Shown one piece after another: positions 53,060-59,943 of a stretch of DNA of 64,000 bases. The notes under the pieces were generated by a model. That model saw only the letters and a list, made by a program, of their open reading frames with translations, was not told the DNA's origin and made no database searches. The translations under genes and the position numbers were made by a program. Source of the DNA: Thermohalobaculum sp039028795 (lineage in GTDB: Bacteria; Pseudomonadota; Alphaproteobacteria; Rhodobacterales; Rhodobacteraceae); NCBI GenBank assembly GCA_039028795.1, contig JBCCHJ010000001.1, forward strand, positions 62,001 to 126,000. The letters are read 5' to 3'. The number at the start of each line of letters is the position of its first letter. The first letter of the stretch is position 1.

Positions 53060-54034
53060 CTAACGTATGAACTCCGCCAGCCAATCTCTGATCGCCTGCC
53101 CAATCGCCGTCGGCTGATCCTCTGGCAGATAGTGTAGACCTGCCCCGATGGACTTGACCGTCAGGTTTTTGAAGTTCTGGCGGGCATAGTCCACGGCTGG
53201 TGGTTGGGTGATCAAACCGGGCTCGGCGGTCAAGAGCAGGATCGGGATATCGGTCTCACGCAAGCCCGCAGCGTTGCGGTTCATCGCAGCCGCAATGTCG
53301 CCTTCGTCTGTCGACATTCCGCCGGATGGAACGTTCGCGGGCCCTGGTCCTTCCAGGACAACGCGGCGGTATTCGATGTCCGCGTAGGGCGCCGTATAGC
53401 GCGCATCTTCCGCGGGCTTCAGGTCACGGATTGTTCCTATCGACAATGTGTTCGCCTGCAGGATGGGATTGTCCAGGATGAACAAACGGGCCAACCAATC
53501 GCTGCGCATGACGGACAACATCGCCTGTTGCCAAGTCGGGATCTGCGCATACCAATCCTCGGCGGGCATGAAGACCGCCTCCAGCAGCACGATACCCTTG
53601 ATGCGTTCCTGATTTCGCATGGCATAGTCGAGACCGAGGACCGAGGCGAGATCCGTCACGACCAGCACGAGCGAACCCTCAGGGCGTGCATCGAGAAACT
53701 GGGCCATCGGTGTATAAAGGCCCGGGTAAGTGTAGTCGCCGCTGGCCGGAACCGAGGACTTTCCGTAACCCGGCAGATCAAAGGCCACCACCTTGGCCTC
53801 TTCCGCGACGATCGGCGCAACATTCCGCCAAAGATACGAATTGGCCGGCAGGCCGTGCATCATCACGACGGTCGTCTCACTTTCCCCGGTTTCGTAGAAC
53901 GAAATGGTGTCTTCGCCGACGCTTTGGGAAATCTCGGCAAATGGCAATTCGGTCGAGATGTTCCTTTCGACCGGCCCGTATTGCGTACACGCGGCCAAGC
54001 CAGCCAGACAGGTCAGTGCTGCGAGCGTTCTCAT
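53060..54034 (-). CDS. Lipoprotein alpha/beta hydrolase, degenerate dehalogenase relative
   Basis: A 324-residue protein with a lipoprotein signal: short hydrophobic N-terminus and lipobox LAAC with Cys16. The fold and motifs follow haloalkane dehalogenases (PANSYLWRNVAP, GLHYLPEDQP), and the nucleophile Asp128, acid Glu152 and His301 are kept. The two halide-binding residues are not: the Asn of HGNP is Leu62 (HGLP) and the Trp after the nucleophile is Leu129 (TDLAS). So it likely attacks with Asp but not on a halide; another leaving group such as an epoxide, fluoride or ester, or no activity, are all possible. It probably sits in the envelope. Confidence 0.88.
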   Translation of the reverse strand: MRTLAALTCLAGLAACTQYGPVERNISTELPFAEISQSVGEDTISFYETGESETTVVMMHGLPANSYLWRNVAPIVAEEAKVVAFDLPGYGKSSVPASGDYTYPGLYTPMAQFLDARPEGSLVLVVTDLASVLGLDYAMRNQERIKGIVLLEAVFMPAEDWYAQIPTWQQAMLSVMRSDWLARLFILDNPILQANTLSIGTIRDLKPAEDARYTAPYADIEYRRVVLEGPGPANVPSGGMSTDEGDIAAAMNRNAAGLRETDIPILLLTAEPGLITQPPAVDYARQNFKNLTVKSIGAGLHYLPEDQPTAIGQAIRDWLAEFIR

Positions 54035-54125
54035 CTGCTACCTCGTCTTTTGACAACCGGTGCTCGGCTATCAGCCATCCAGTAAATCGATATGTCACTG
54101 GTTTGCGTTCGGTATTGAAGGAAGT

Positions 54126-54153
54126 CACACGGCCGGAAAGAACCGGCCATGTG
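54126..54153 (-). terminator. Hairpin after the alpha/beta hydrolase gene
   Basis: A GGCCGG / CCGGCC stem with a 6-base loop continues past one mismatch into CACA / TGTG, 13 bases downstream of the stop of the minus-strand gene ending at 54166. Only a weak T run follows on the minus strand, so this is a moderate terminator candidate. Confidence 0.5.
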
Positions 54154-54165
54154 GTGCCGGTGCAC

Positions 54166-55125
54166 TTACTTCGCCGCCTTCGCGATCGCCAGGATCGCAG
54201 AAATCACTTCGGCAGGCGCTTCAAAGGACGGGGCGTGGCCGATCCCTTCGATGGCGACATATTCGCCATTGGGCGCGGCGGCGGCCGCGTCGACGGATGA
54301 CACCGGTTGCACGATCTGATCCGCCGTGCCGTGCAGGAACCGGATGGGGACATTGACCGAAGGTAGCGTATCGGAGATGTGATTCACCGACCGGCTGACC
54401 AGGCCCGCGCGCGCCTGCGGCGGCACCACCATGGCCGTGGCAACACCGAAGGTGAAGAGATCCGGCGGCAGCGGTTTGGCGGTGTTCGCCATCGAGACCG
54501 CAATGGTCGCGGGCACACTGACGGCAATGTCAGGCGACATCATCGCCGCAGCGTACTGAGCAAAACCACCACCGATGTAAGGATTTGCTGCTTCACCCAG
54601 CGTATGACCAGCGCCCAGGTAGACAGCCCCCGCGATGGCGTCGTCGCCGTATTTCGCCAGGTAGTCGCCCAGGATGACGCCACCGATGGACCATGCGACT
54701 ACGATGGGTTTTTGATCACCGGCAAGTCCGATCACCGCAGCTAGATCATCCGCCAGTATGCCACCGTCCTGATAGGCCGCCATGTCGGTCGGTTTTTCCG
54801 AATTTCCATGGCCGCGATTGTCGAATGTGATCAGGCGAAAATTCTCGGCCAACGGCCCCTGTGCCACAATCGGCAGATAGCCCAGATGGCTGCTGACCAG
54901 AGCATGGATGAACACGACCGGCGGACCATCTGGATTACCCCATTCCTGCACAGCGATCTGTACGCCGCCGCCGCCCGTTACGGATTGGGTGGCGTGCGGC
55001 TTTGGGATGGCGGATGCTGCGTTTGCAGAATCGTCTGCGGCATATGCAGAGACCGTCGGCGTCACGCTCATGCTGGCGGCAAGCGCGAGAGACGCGGCCC
55101 AGGCGGATTTCATAAGGTTTCTCAT
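54166..55125 (-). CDS. Exported alpha/beta hydrolase
   Basis: A 319-residue protein with a Sec signal peptide (hydrophobic residues about 8-28, likely cut after SAYA near 29). Nucleophile elbow is AWSIG with Ser146, a variant of GxSxG with Ala in first place. HAL in FIHALVSSH forms the oxyanion part and a GHAPSFEAP segment gives the catalytic His. Relatives include non-heme peroxidase-like hydrolases, lactonases and carboxylesterases. It stands alone between the dehalogenase-like lipoprotein and the TetR arm; no overlap with neighbours. Confidence 0.88.
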   Translation of the reverse strand: MRNLMKSAWAASLALAASMSVTPTVSAYAADDSANAASAIPKPHATQSVTGGGGVQIAVQEWGNPDGPPVVFIHALVSSHLGYLPIVAQGPLAENFRLITFDNRGHGNSEKPTDMAAYQDGGILADDLAAVIGLAGDQKPIVVAWSIGGVILGDYLAKYGDDAIAGAVYLGAGHTLGEAANPYIGGGFAQYAAAMMSPDIAVSVPATIAVSMANTAKPLPPDLFTFGVATAMVVPPQARAGLVSRSVNHISDTLPSVNVPIRFLHGTADQIVQPVSSVDAAAAAPNGEYVAIEGIGHAPSFEAPAEVISAILAIAKAAK

Positions 55126-55205
55126 CTTTCATTCCTGGTTTTAGGTTGGCGGGCGCCCTGCTCCGATAAGCGGCAACGGGCGCGACATTTAAGTTTGGTC
55201 CATCG

Positions 55206-55224
55206 CCCGGCGGGCATTGCCGGG
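55206..55224 (-). terminator. Hairpin downstream of the second SRPBCC gene
   Basis: A CCCGGC / GCCGGG stem with a 7-base loop lies 12 bases after the stop of the minus-strand SRPBCC gene. There is no T tract; it is a possible 3' end of the CMD-SRPBCC transcript. Confidence 0.35.
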
Positions 55225-55236
55225 GCTGGGCACGGC

Positions 55237-55776
55237 TCACGCAGGTGCAATGATCACCGCAGCGCGGCTCTTTTGCGCCTTGCGCGTCGCATCAGAGGCG
55301 ATTTTTCCCGGATGCTTTTGACCTGTGCGGGCGTAATGGGCGAGTTCGTCGATAACGCCGGGCATGATCTTGGCGAACCGCCATTTCATCATCGAAGCCA
55401 TGAGGTAATTGAAAGGAAACGAAAGATCCCCTTCCAGACGCATGCGTACTTCTGTCTTAGCTTCGTTGATCTCCCGAAACTCCCAATTGTTCACAAGGCT
55501 TTTCACGAAGGCGGGAAAGCTCTTGCTATTGGCGTCGTAGGAAAGTTTGCGTGCGTCGGGGTCATAGACCTTGATGGTTTCGATAAGTGGGTGCTTGCCC
55601 AGGCTGGTATGACAGACGCGGCCTTCGATCGGGGCACCGTTCACCCCCGCGCCCGGGCGGGCTTGCGAGACGTAGACGCCGGACACGACATTCGCGATGT
55701 CGGCATATTCTTCACCCATCACCCGCCAGAGGGCGGACGCCGGGGCATCGACGGTTTTCGACAGTTCAACGATCAT
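55237..55776 (-). CDS. SRPBCC-family protein of the TetR arm
   Basis: A 179-residue helix-grip protein. The ATG at 55776 is chosen because GGAG lies 7 bases upstream; an ATG two codons earlier is too close to it, and the longer open frame runs into the CMD gene. N-terminal VELSKTVDAPASALWRVMG and a long C-terminal helix are typical of polyketide-cyclase-like START domains. It follows the CMD-family gene after a very stable hairpin. Role probably ligand binding or ring chemistry, not readable further. Confidence 0.85.
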   Translation of the reverse strand: MIVELSKTVDAPASALWRVMGEEYADIANVVSGVYVSQARPGAGVNGAPIEGRVCHTSLGKHPLIETIKVYDPDARKLSYDANSKSFPAFVKSLVNNWEFREINEAKTEVRMRLEGDLSFPFNYLMASMMKWRFAKIMPGVIDELAHYARTGQKHPGKIASDATRKAQKSRAAVIIAPA

Positions 55777-55805
55777 CGTCATTCTCCAATGATTGAGTGT
55801 TTGAA

Positions 55806-55828
55806 GCCGGGCGCTCTTGGCGCCCGGC
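55806..55828 (-). terminator. Very stable intercistronic hairpin between CMD and SRPBCC genes
   Basis: A perfect 9-bp GC-rich stem GCCGGGCGC / GCGCCCGGC with a 5-base loop lies between two co-oriented genes. No T tract follows on the minus strand. It may stabilise the upstream CMD message or partly end transcription. Confidence 0.6.
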
Positions 55829-55844
55829 AAAAAGCGGCCGGGAA

Positions 55845-56411
55845 CTACTCGGCCGCGATCGGCTGCTTGGCCCAAGCAAGCGATTGCAACGCGCTGTCCA
55901 ACGGCGTTTTGGCCAGATGATTGGTGTAGTTCGACATGATCTTCTGCGCGTAGCCGAGCACCACCTCGAGCACTTGGCGCTTGGTGAAACCGGCTTCAAA
56001 GAACGCCTGCAATCCGGCTTCGTCGACATGGCCCCGCTCGCGGATCACACGAAGGGTGAAGGTACGCAGCGCCTCGAGCCGATCCGTCGGAAGTTCGGTT
56101 CCGCTTCGCAATGCGTCGATCACGGCCTGATCGACGCCCATGTGCTTTGCGATGCCCGTATGCGCTGGCACGCAATAGGTGCAGTCGTTTTCAACGTTGA
56201 TCGTTTGCCAGACGACCGTTTGTTCGGCAGCGTCGAAGCTGGTCTGCGTGAACAGAGTATGTGTTGTCTTATAGGCCTCGAGAAGCCCTGGTGCCTCGGC
56301 CATTACGGCATGCATGTTCGGGATCATGCCGAATGCGGCTTTTGAATCCGCCAGCATCGGTTTGCTGGCATCCGGGGCGGTTTCTTCAGTGTGGATCGTA
56401 AATTCGGTCAT
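55845..56411 (-). CDS. Carboxymuconolactone decarboxylase/AhpD-like protein
   Basis: A 188-residue all-helical protein. The ATG at 56411 has GGAGCTG upstream; the open frame extends through the divergent promoter, which is rejected. The CTYC-x3-H motif (CxxC and following His, about residues 77-84) is that of AhpD-like peroxidase/disulfide reductases within the CMD superfamily. Its 5' end faces the TetR gene, with two operators between, so it is the likely direct target of that repressor. Confidence 0.9.
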   Translation of the reverse strand: MTEFTIHTEETAPDASKPMLADSKAAFGMIPNMHAVMAEAPGLLEAYKTTHTLFTQTSFDAAEQTVVWQTINVENDCTYCVPAHTGIAKHMGVDQAVIDALRSGTELPTDRLEALRTFTLRVIRERGHVDEAGLQAFFEAGFTKRQVLEVVLGYAQKIMSNYTNHLAKTPLDSALQSLAWAKQPIAAE

Positions 56412-56463
56412 CGTCAGCTCCATGCGCTGGTGTCGGGATTTGCATGTAGAGAGACATAGGAGA

Positions 56464-56505
56464 TTTGAGTGATTGCTCAAAGTATAATTTGAGCGATCAC
56501 TCAAA
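56464..56505. promoter_or_regulatory. Tandem TetR operators around a TATAAT box
   Basis: Two 18-bp inverted repeats TTTGAG-N6-CTCAAA lie at 56464-56481 and 56488-56505, centres 24 bp apart, in the divergent TetR/CMD promoter region. A perfect TATAAT at 56483-56488 on the plus strand sits between them and touches the second. A bound regulator would block the promoter of its own gene and probably that of the minus-strand CMD operon. Confidence 0.85.
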
Positions 56506-56563
56506 AGTGATTGCAAACTTCATTCGATGCCAGTAATTTGCGAAGTGAAGAAGAAGGTATCCG

Positions 56564-57172
56564 ATGGCACGAGCACGCCCCTACGACCGCCAGACAGCGA
56601 TTGACGCCGCGACCCAGCTCTTTTGGGAGAAGGGATTTGTCGGCACATCGCTCAAAGACCTGGAGCATGTCTTGTCGATGAAGCCGGGCAGCATCTATGC
56701 GGCATTCAAAAGCAAGGAAGCGCTCTACCTGATGGCGCTTGATCAATACTTCACGCAAAGCCTTACGGTGCTGAATGCTGTCAATGAAAGCGACGGTTCA
56801 TTGCTGTCTGCGCTTTCGGACGTTCTTCGCCGCATCGGGAAGAACGCACCGGATGATCCGCTATGCCGCCCCTGCATGGTCGTGAAGACGCTGCTGGAAA
56901 CAGCGACGGTAAGCGCCGAAATCACCGATCGCTGCCATCTCTATCTGAACAATATGATTGAAGGCATCAAATCCGTTTTGGACATGGCGCAGGCGAAGGG
57001 CGAACTGCCGGCCGATGTAGATACCGCGCAGCTTGCGCGCCGTTATCAGGCGAACCTTACGGCCTTGCGCCTAGAAGCGCATGTCAGCCAGGAACCCGGG
57101 AACCTCGATCAATTGGCGAATGATATGGCCGAAGAGATAGAGCGCTTTCGGTATCGATCCGAGATTGCCTAA
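56564..57172 (+). CDS. TetR-family transcriptional regulator
   Basis: A 202-residue regulator. N-terminal HTH at about residues 10-55 (AIDAATQLFWEKGFVGTSLKDLEHVLSM-type start, GSIYAAFKSKEALY recognition helix end) and a C-terminal ligand domain with the TetR_C motif RPCMVVKTLLE. Two cysteines close together (CRPC) lie at the start of that domain. It is divergent from the CMD-SRPBCC genes and probably represses them and itself through the two palindromes upstream. Confidence 0.92.
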   Translation: MARARPYDRQTAIDAATQLFWEKGFVGTSLKDLEHVLSMKPGSIYAAFKSKEALYLMALDQYFTQSLTVLNAVNESDGSLLSALSDVLRRIGKNAPDDPLCRPCMVVKTLLETATVSAEITDRCHLYLNNMIEGIKSVLDMAQAKGELPADVDTAQLARRYQANLTALRLEAHVSQEPGNLDQLANDMAEEIERFRYRSEIA

Positions 57173-57313
57173 CTTCTCGAGATGAGAAGTCGTTGATCTG
57201 GTTACGCCGATCTGATGGATCACATCCGTACGCGGCATGCCTTGCCCCACAAGAATCTCAACGAGCCGAAGCTTCGTGACAATCTCTTCCGGTTTGGCTC
57301 GCTTGTTCGCCAT
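57173..57313 (-). pseudogene. Remnant of an IS3-family transposase OrfA
   Basis: The minus-strand frame from 57313 opens with MANKRAKPEEIVTKLR and VEILVGQGMPRTDVIHQIGVT, which is the start of IS3-type OrfA proteins and their HTH. Similarity stops after about 45 codons, and the frame then runs into the end of the TetR gene. The rest of the transposase is absent, so this is a decayed insertion-sequence end. A short repeat ACTTCTC/GAGAAGT at 57172-57190 lies at the junction. Confidence 0.7.
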
Positions 57314-57375
57314 CTCTGCTCCCCCGTTTCCCTAACTTTGACGTTGGACCAACTCAGCTGGTGAGGCTCGGGGAC

Positions 57376-57497
57376 ATAAACGACCTCTGGGCATCGAATG
57401 CCGCTGATGAAGCTGTGCGTGCGCGTCTTTGGGTTCGTTGCATCTGAAGTACGAAAGCTGGCCGAGCGCAGTCAGGACGCAGAGCAGCAAATCCGTC
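57376..57497 (+). pseudogene. Degraded fragment of a methyl-accepting chemotaxis protein
   Basis: Two plus-strand pieces in different frames match the conserved tip of the chemoreceptor signalling domain: NDLWASNAADEAVRA (57379-57420), corresponding to the usual NLLALNAAVEAARA, and GFVASEVRKLAERSQDAEQQI (about 57431-57494), corresponding to GFAVVASEVRKLAERS. The glycine-rich turn between them is deleted and the frame shifts by +1. No start, sensor part or further HAMP/methylation helices remain. Confidence 0.55.
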
Positions 57498-57771
57498 ACT
57501 CACATCTGAGACCGCGCCGACTTCGAGCGAACGGCTGGTCAAAAGCTCGAATTCTGAGCTGCCTCCTGAGTGACATGACACTTCGCAGAACAGGTCGAAA
57601 TGCATCGCCCTGTGGGGCATACTCACTACCTTCAAAAAAATTAATCGTTTGCATTGACTTCAATAGAGAGCGTTCTAGGTAATATTTGTTATCATATCAA
57701 AATTCTGCCACGTCTTTGCCTCAATTCGCAAGCTTCTAAGGTCCCAGTTGATTGAGTAGTGGGGGCGCACG
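57498..57771. other. Leader region of the PilJ-like pair
   Basis: No gene is visible. TTGACT at 57654-57659 and TAATAT at 57680-57685 resemble a promoter but are 20 bases apart, longer than optimal. A run of seven A residues lies near 57634. The rest shows nothing. Confidence 0.3.
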
Positions 57772-58680
57772 ATGGGTGAGCGTACTATCCTTGAAAGACG
57801 TGACTTTGGCAAAATGGCCGGGTACGCGTCACTGGCTGCGGCAGCAGGTTTGGCCGCCACAGCGACAAATGCATCAGCAGCACAAGACATTAGCCACAAA
57901 ATTAAGATCGCTGGCGAGCTAAGAACCTTTGTACAACGAATGGCTTTGGCCACCGCGTTCGTCAAGCTGGATGTCGATCGCAAGCACTTTTTGGAGGTGC
58001 TTACCGAAGAGTTTGAGCTTTTCAACGCCGACATCCAAGCTCTGAAAAGCGGTGATCCGAAATACGCGATGCCGGCAGAGGACAACAAGCTGGTTCTAGA
58101 GGCCATCGGCACGGTCGAAATCGGCTGGAAGGTGCTCGGTCCGCAGTTGAAAGATGTCATTGACGCGGGCGATGTGGATGCACCCCACTTCACAAAGATC
58201 GAGAAGGTCAACGGGCACGTTCTGGCGTTAACTGACAGTCTGCTCCACCGGATCATGCACGAATACAAATCATCGTTGCCGTTGGAATTGGCGTATCAAA
58301 TTGATGTCGCCGGTGTGCAGCAGATGCTATCACAAAAGATGATCAAGGAAGCCATTCTGGTGGCGTTGGAATTCGAGGCAGACAAGCATCACGATATGTT
58401 GGTCGGCTCGATGCAGCTCTTTGATTTCGGTATGGACAAACTGAACGGCATCATGCTGCACAATGAAGTGATGCTGCCCAAACCGACGGACGACATCCAA
58501 CCCAAACTGGACGAAGCCAAGGTATATTGGGAAAAACTGCAACCGATCCTTCATCATGTTGATCAGGCGCATCGGGCCACGAACGAGGAATTGGCTGAAT
58601 TGGCCAGGGAATCCGACATCCTGATGGATATCTACGGACACATCATCAACGCCCTGATCGAACGCGCCGCTGCAGTCTGA
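57772..58680 (+). CDS. Tat-exported PilJ-like helical protein, copy 1
   Basis: A 302-residue protein. The N-terminus carries a twin-arginine signal (ERRDFGKMAGYASLAAAAG) with likely cleavage near residue 37. The mature part is almost all helix. Two segments resemble the PilJ/NarX-type sensor motif (AG-x-Q-R-M-L-S-Q-R-M-x-K): a weaker one at residues 44-68 and a clear one at 174-200 (DVAGVQQMLSQKMIKEA). Unlike PilJ or NarX it has no membrane helix, HAMP or kinase/MCP part, so it is a free periplasmic version of the sensing module. It is paralogous to the next gene, with the two motifs at the same residue numbers. Confidence 0.8.
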   Translation: MGERTILERRDFGKMAGYASLAAAAGLAATATNASAAQDISHKIKIAGELRTFVQRMALATAFVKLDVDRKHFLEVLTEEFELFNADIQALKSGDPKYAMPAEDNKLVLEAIGTVEIGWKVLGPQLKDVIDAGDVDAPHFTKIEKVNGHVLALTDSLLHRIMHEYKSSLPLELAYQIDVAGVQQMLSQKMIKEAILVALEFEADKHHDMLVGSMQLFDFGMDKLNGIMLHNEVMLPKPTDDIQPKLDEAKVYWEKLQPILHHVDQAHRATNEELAELARESDILMDIYGHIINALIERAAAV

Positions 58681-58741
58681 ACACTCTGTCTAAGACAGAC
58701 CCGGCCTCTGTCGCCGGAAAAGTAACCCGAGAGGAATAGGT

Positions 58742-59653
58742 ATGAATACTGGTAAACGCACCATCAGTCGTCGTGAATTTGCGTTGGGTGCAGCGGCGGC
58801 CACCGGGGCAGCTTCACTGCTGTCGAACGCGGCCTTGGCCGCAACAGGCACAAGTTTCGCGCAAGCCGTCCATCGCGTTGGCCTGGCAGAGGAACAGGCT
58901 GTTTTGACCCAACGCATCCCAATGTGTGCGGGGTTCATCAAGCTGAACGTCGAACCGTCCCGGTTCTTGTCGAACATCGAAGAGGCGGCGGTTCGTTTCA
59001 GGAAGGTTCTCGCCGGCCTGCGCAATGGAGATGCCGAACTTGACCTGACCGGTGAAGAAAGCGGTGAAGTGCTAGAGGCGCTTTCGGCTGTCGAAGCTGT
59101 TTGGCCGACGATGGAATCCGCGGTTGAAAAGATTGTCTCGTCCGGTTTGGTTGATGATGGAGCCTATGAGGAGATCGCCAAGTCGAACGCGGCCCTGCTG
59201 TTCATGTGCGAGAACGTGGAAAAGCGGCTGGTATCGGTTTACGGCGACACTGGCGAACACCTTAGCCTGCTGATTGCGGTGGAACTTTCTGCCCGTCAGG
59301 AAATGCTGACGCAGAAAATGGCGAAAGAAGTCACCAAGATTGCGCTGGGTTTCAAACCCAATGACAATCGAAAAATCCTGGCACAGACCATTTCTCTGTT
59401 CGAAAACTCATTGGAAGCGTTGCTGGGCGGCGTTGAGGCGCTGAAACTTCCCGTTCCGCCTGAACATATCAAACTTGCGTTGATCGAAGAAAAGGCACGG
59501 TGGAGCGATCTGCGGCCCGTGCTTCAGACTATCGCTGAAGGCGGTGAGGTCGGGCTGCTCGAACTCTACTCGATTGCTTCTCAGGAAGAAGCAATGCTGG
59601 AAGCCGCAAAACACGTCGAACACATGTACGAAGAAATGGGAGCGAATGGGTAA
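58742..59653 (+). CDS. Tat-exported PilJ-like helical protein, copy 2
   Basis: A 303-residue paralogue of the preceding gene, with GAGAGGAAT upstream. Twin-arginine signal SRREFALGAAAATGAASLL, likely cleavage near residue 33. PilJ-like motifs at residues 44-70 (AEEQAVLTQRI) and 176-203 (SARQEMLTQKMAKEV). It has no transmembrane segment after the signal. The 61-base spacing suggests one transcript with copy 1; the following OmpA-fusion gene is 290 bases away. Function unknown; a shared or paired ligand-sensing role is inferred from the PilJ motif only. Confidence 0.8.
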   Translation: MNTGKRTISRREFALGAAAATGAASLLSNAALAATGTSFAQAVHRVGLAEEQAVLTQRIPMCAGFIKLNVEPSRFLSNIEEAAVRFRKVLAGLRNGDAELDLTGEESGEVLEALSAVEAVWPTMESAVEKIVSSGLVDDGAYEEIAKSNAALLFMCENVEKRLVSVYGDTGEHLSLLIAVELSARQEMLTQKMAKEVTKIALGFKPNDNRKILAQTISLFENSLEALLGGVEALKLPVPPEHIKLALIEEKARWSDLRPVLQTIAEGGEVGLLELYSIASQEEAMLEAAKHVEHMYEEMGANG

Positions 59654-59943
59654 GATCGGGCGCTTGGGGGCATAGAAACTTGACAAGTGATGTATCCGCA
59701 GGACCTCCGGTTTCGACCGGCTGGTAGGCAGGCAGAAATGTTTGCTGCGGCTCAAAGTATCCCAACCTTTGATGCGGTACTGCGGATGTAATCTCTGTCT
59801 CATCCCATCCAAGCTCAATGGCGCTCTGCACGCCGGGTAGCTGGGAGGAGATGCCCAAGCCAGCCTAATGAAAGCTTAAGCAGGAATCGGTGTTCCAGTT
59901 CTGGACCTGGATGATCGAGTGAAAGAAAGTTGAGAGGTGTAAG
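59654..59943. other. 290-base gap between the PilJ-like pair and the OmpA-fusion gene
   Basis: No gene or strong hairpin with a T tract is seen. An AGAGG at 59933-59937 just before the next ATG is its ribosome site. Whether the three genes form one transcript cannot be told. Confidence 0.35.

Noticed and set aside
57071..57172. Extension of the IS3 OrfA frame into the TetR gene
   Set aside because: Residues after about codon 47 no longer look like a transposase and read antisense to the intact TetR C-terminus.
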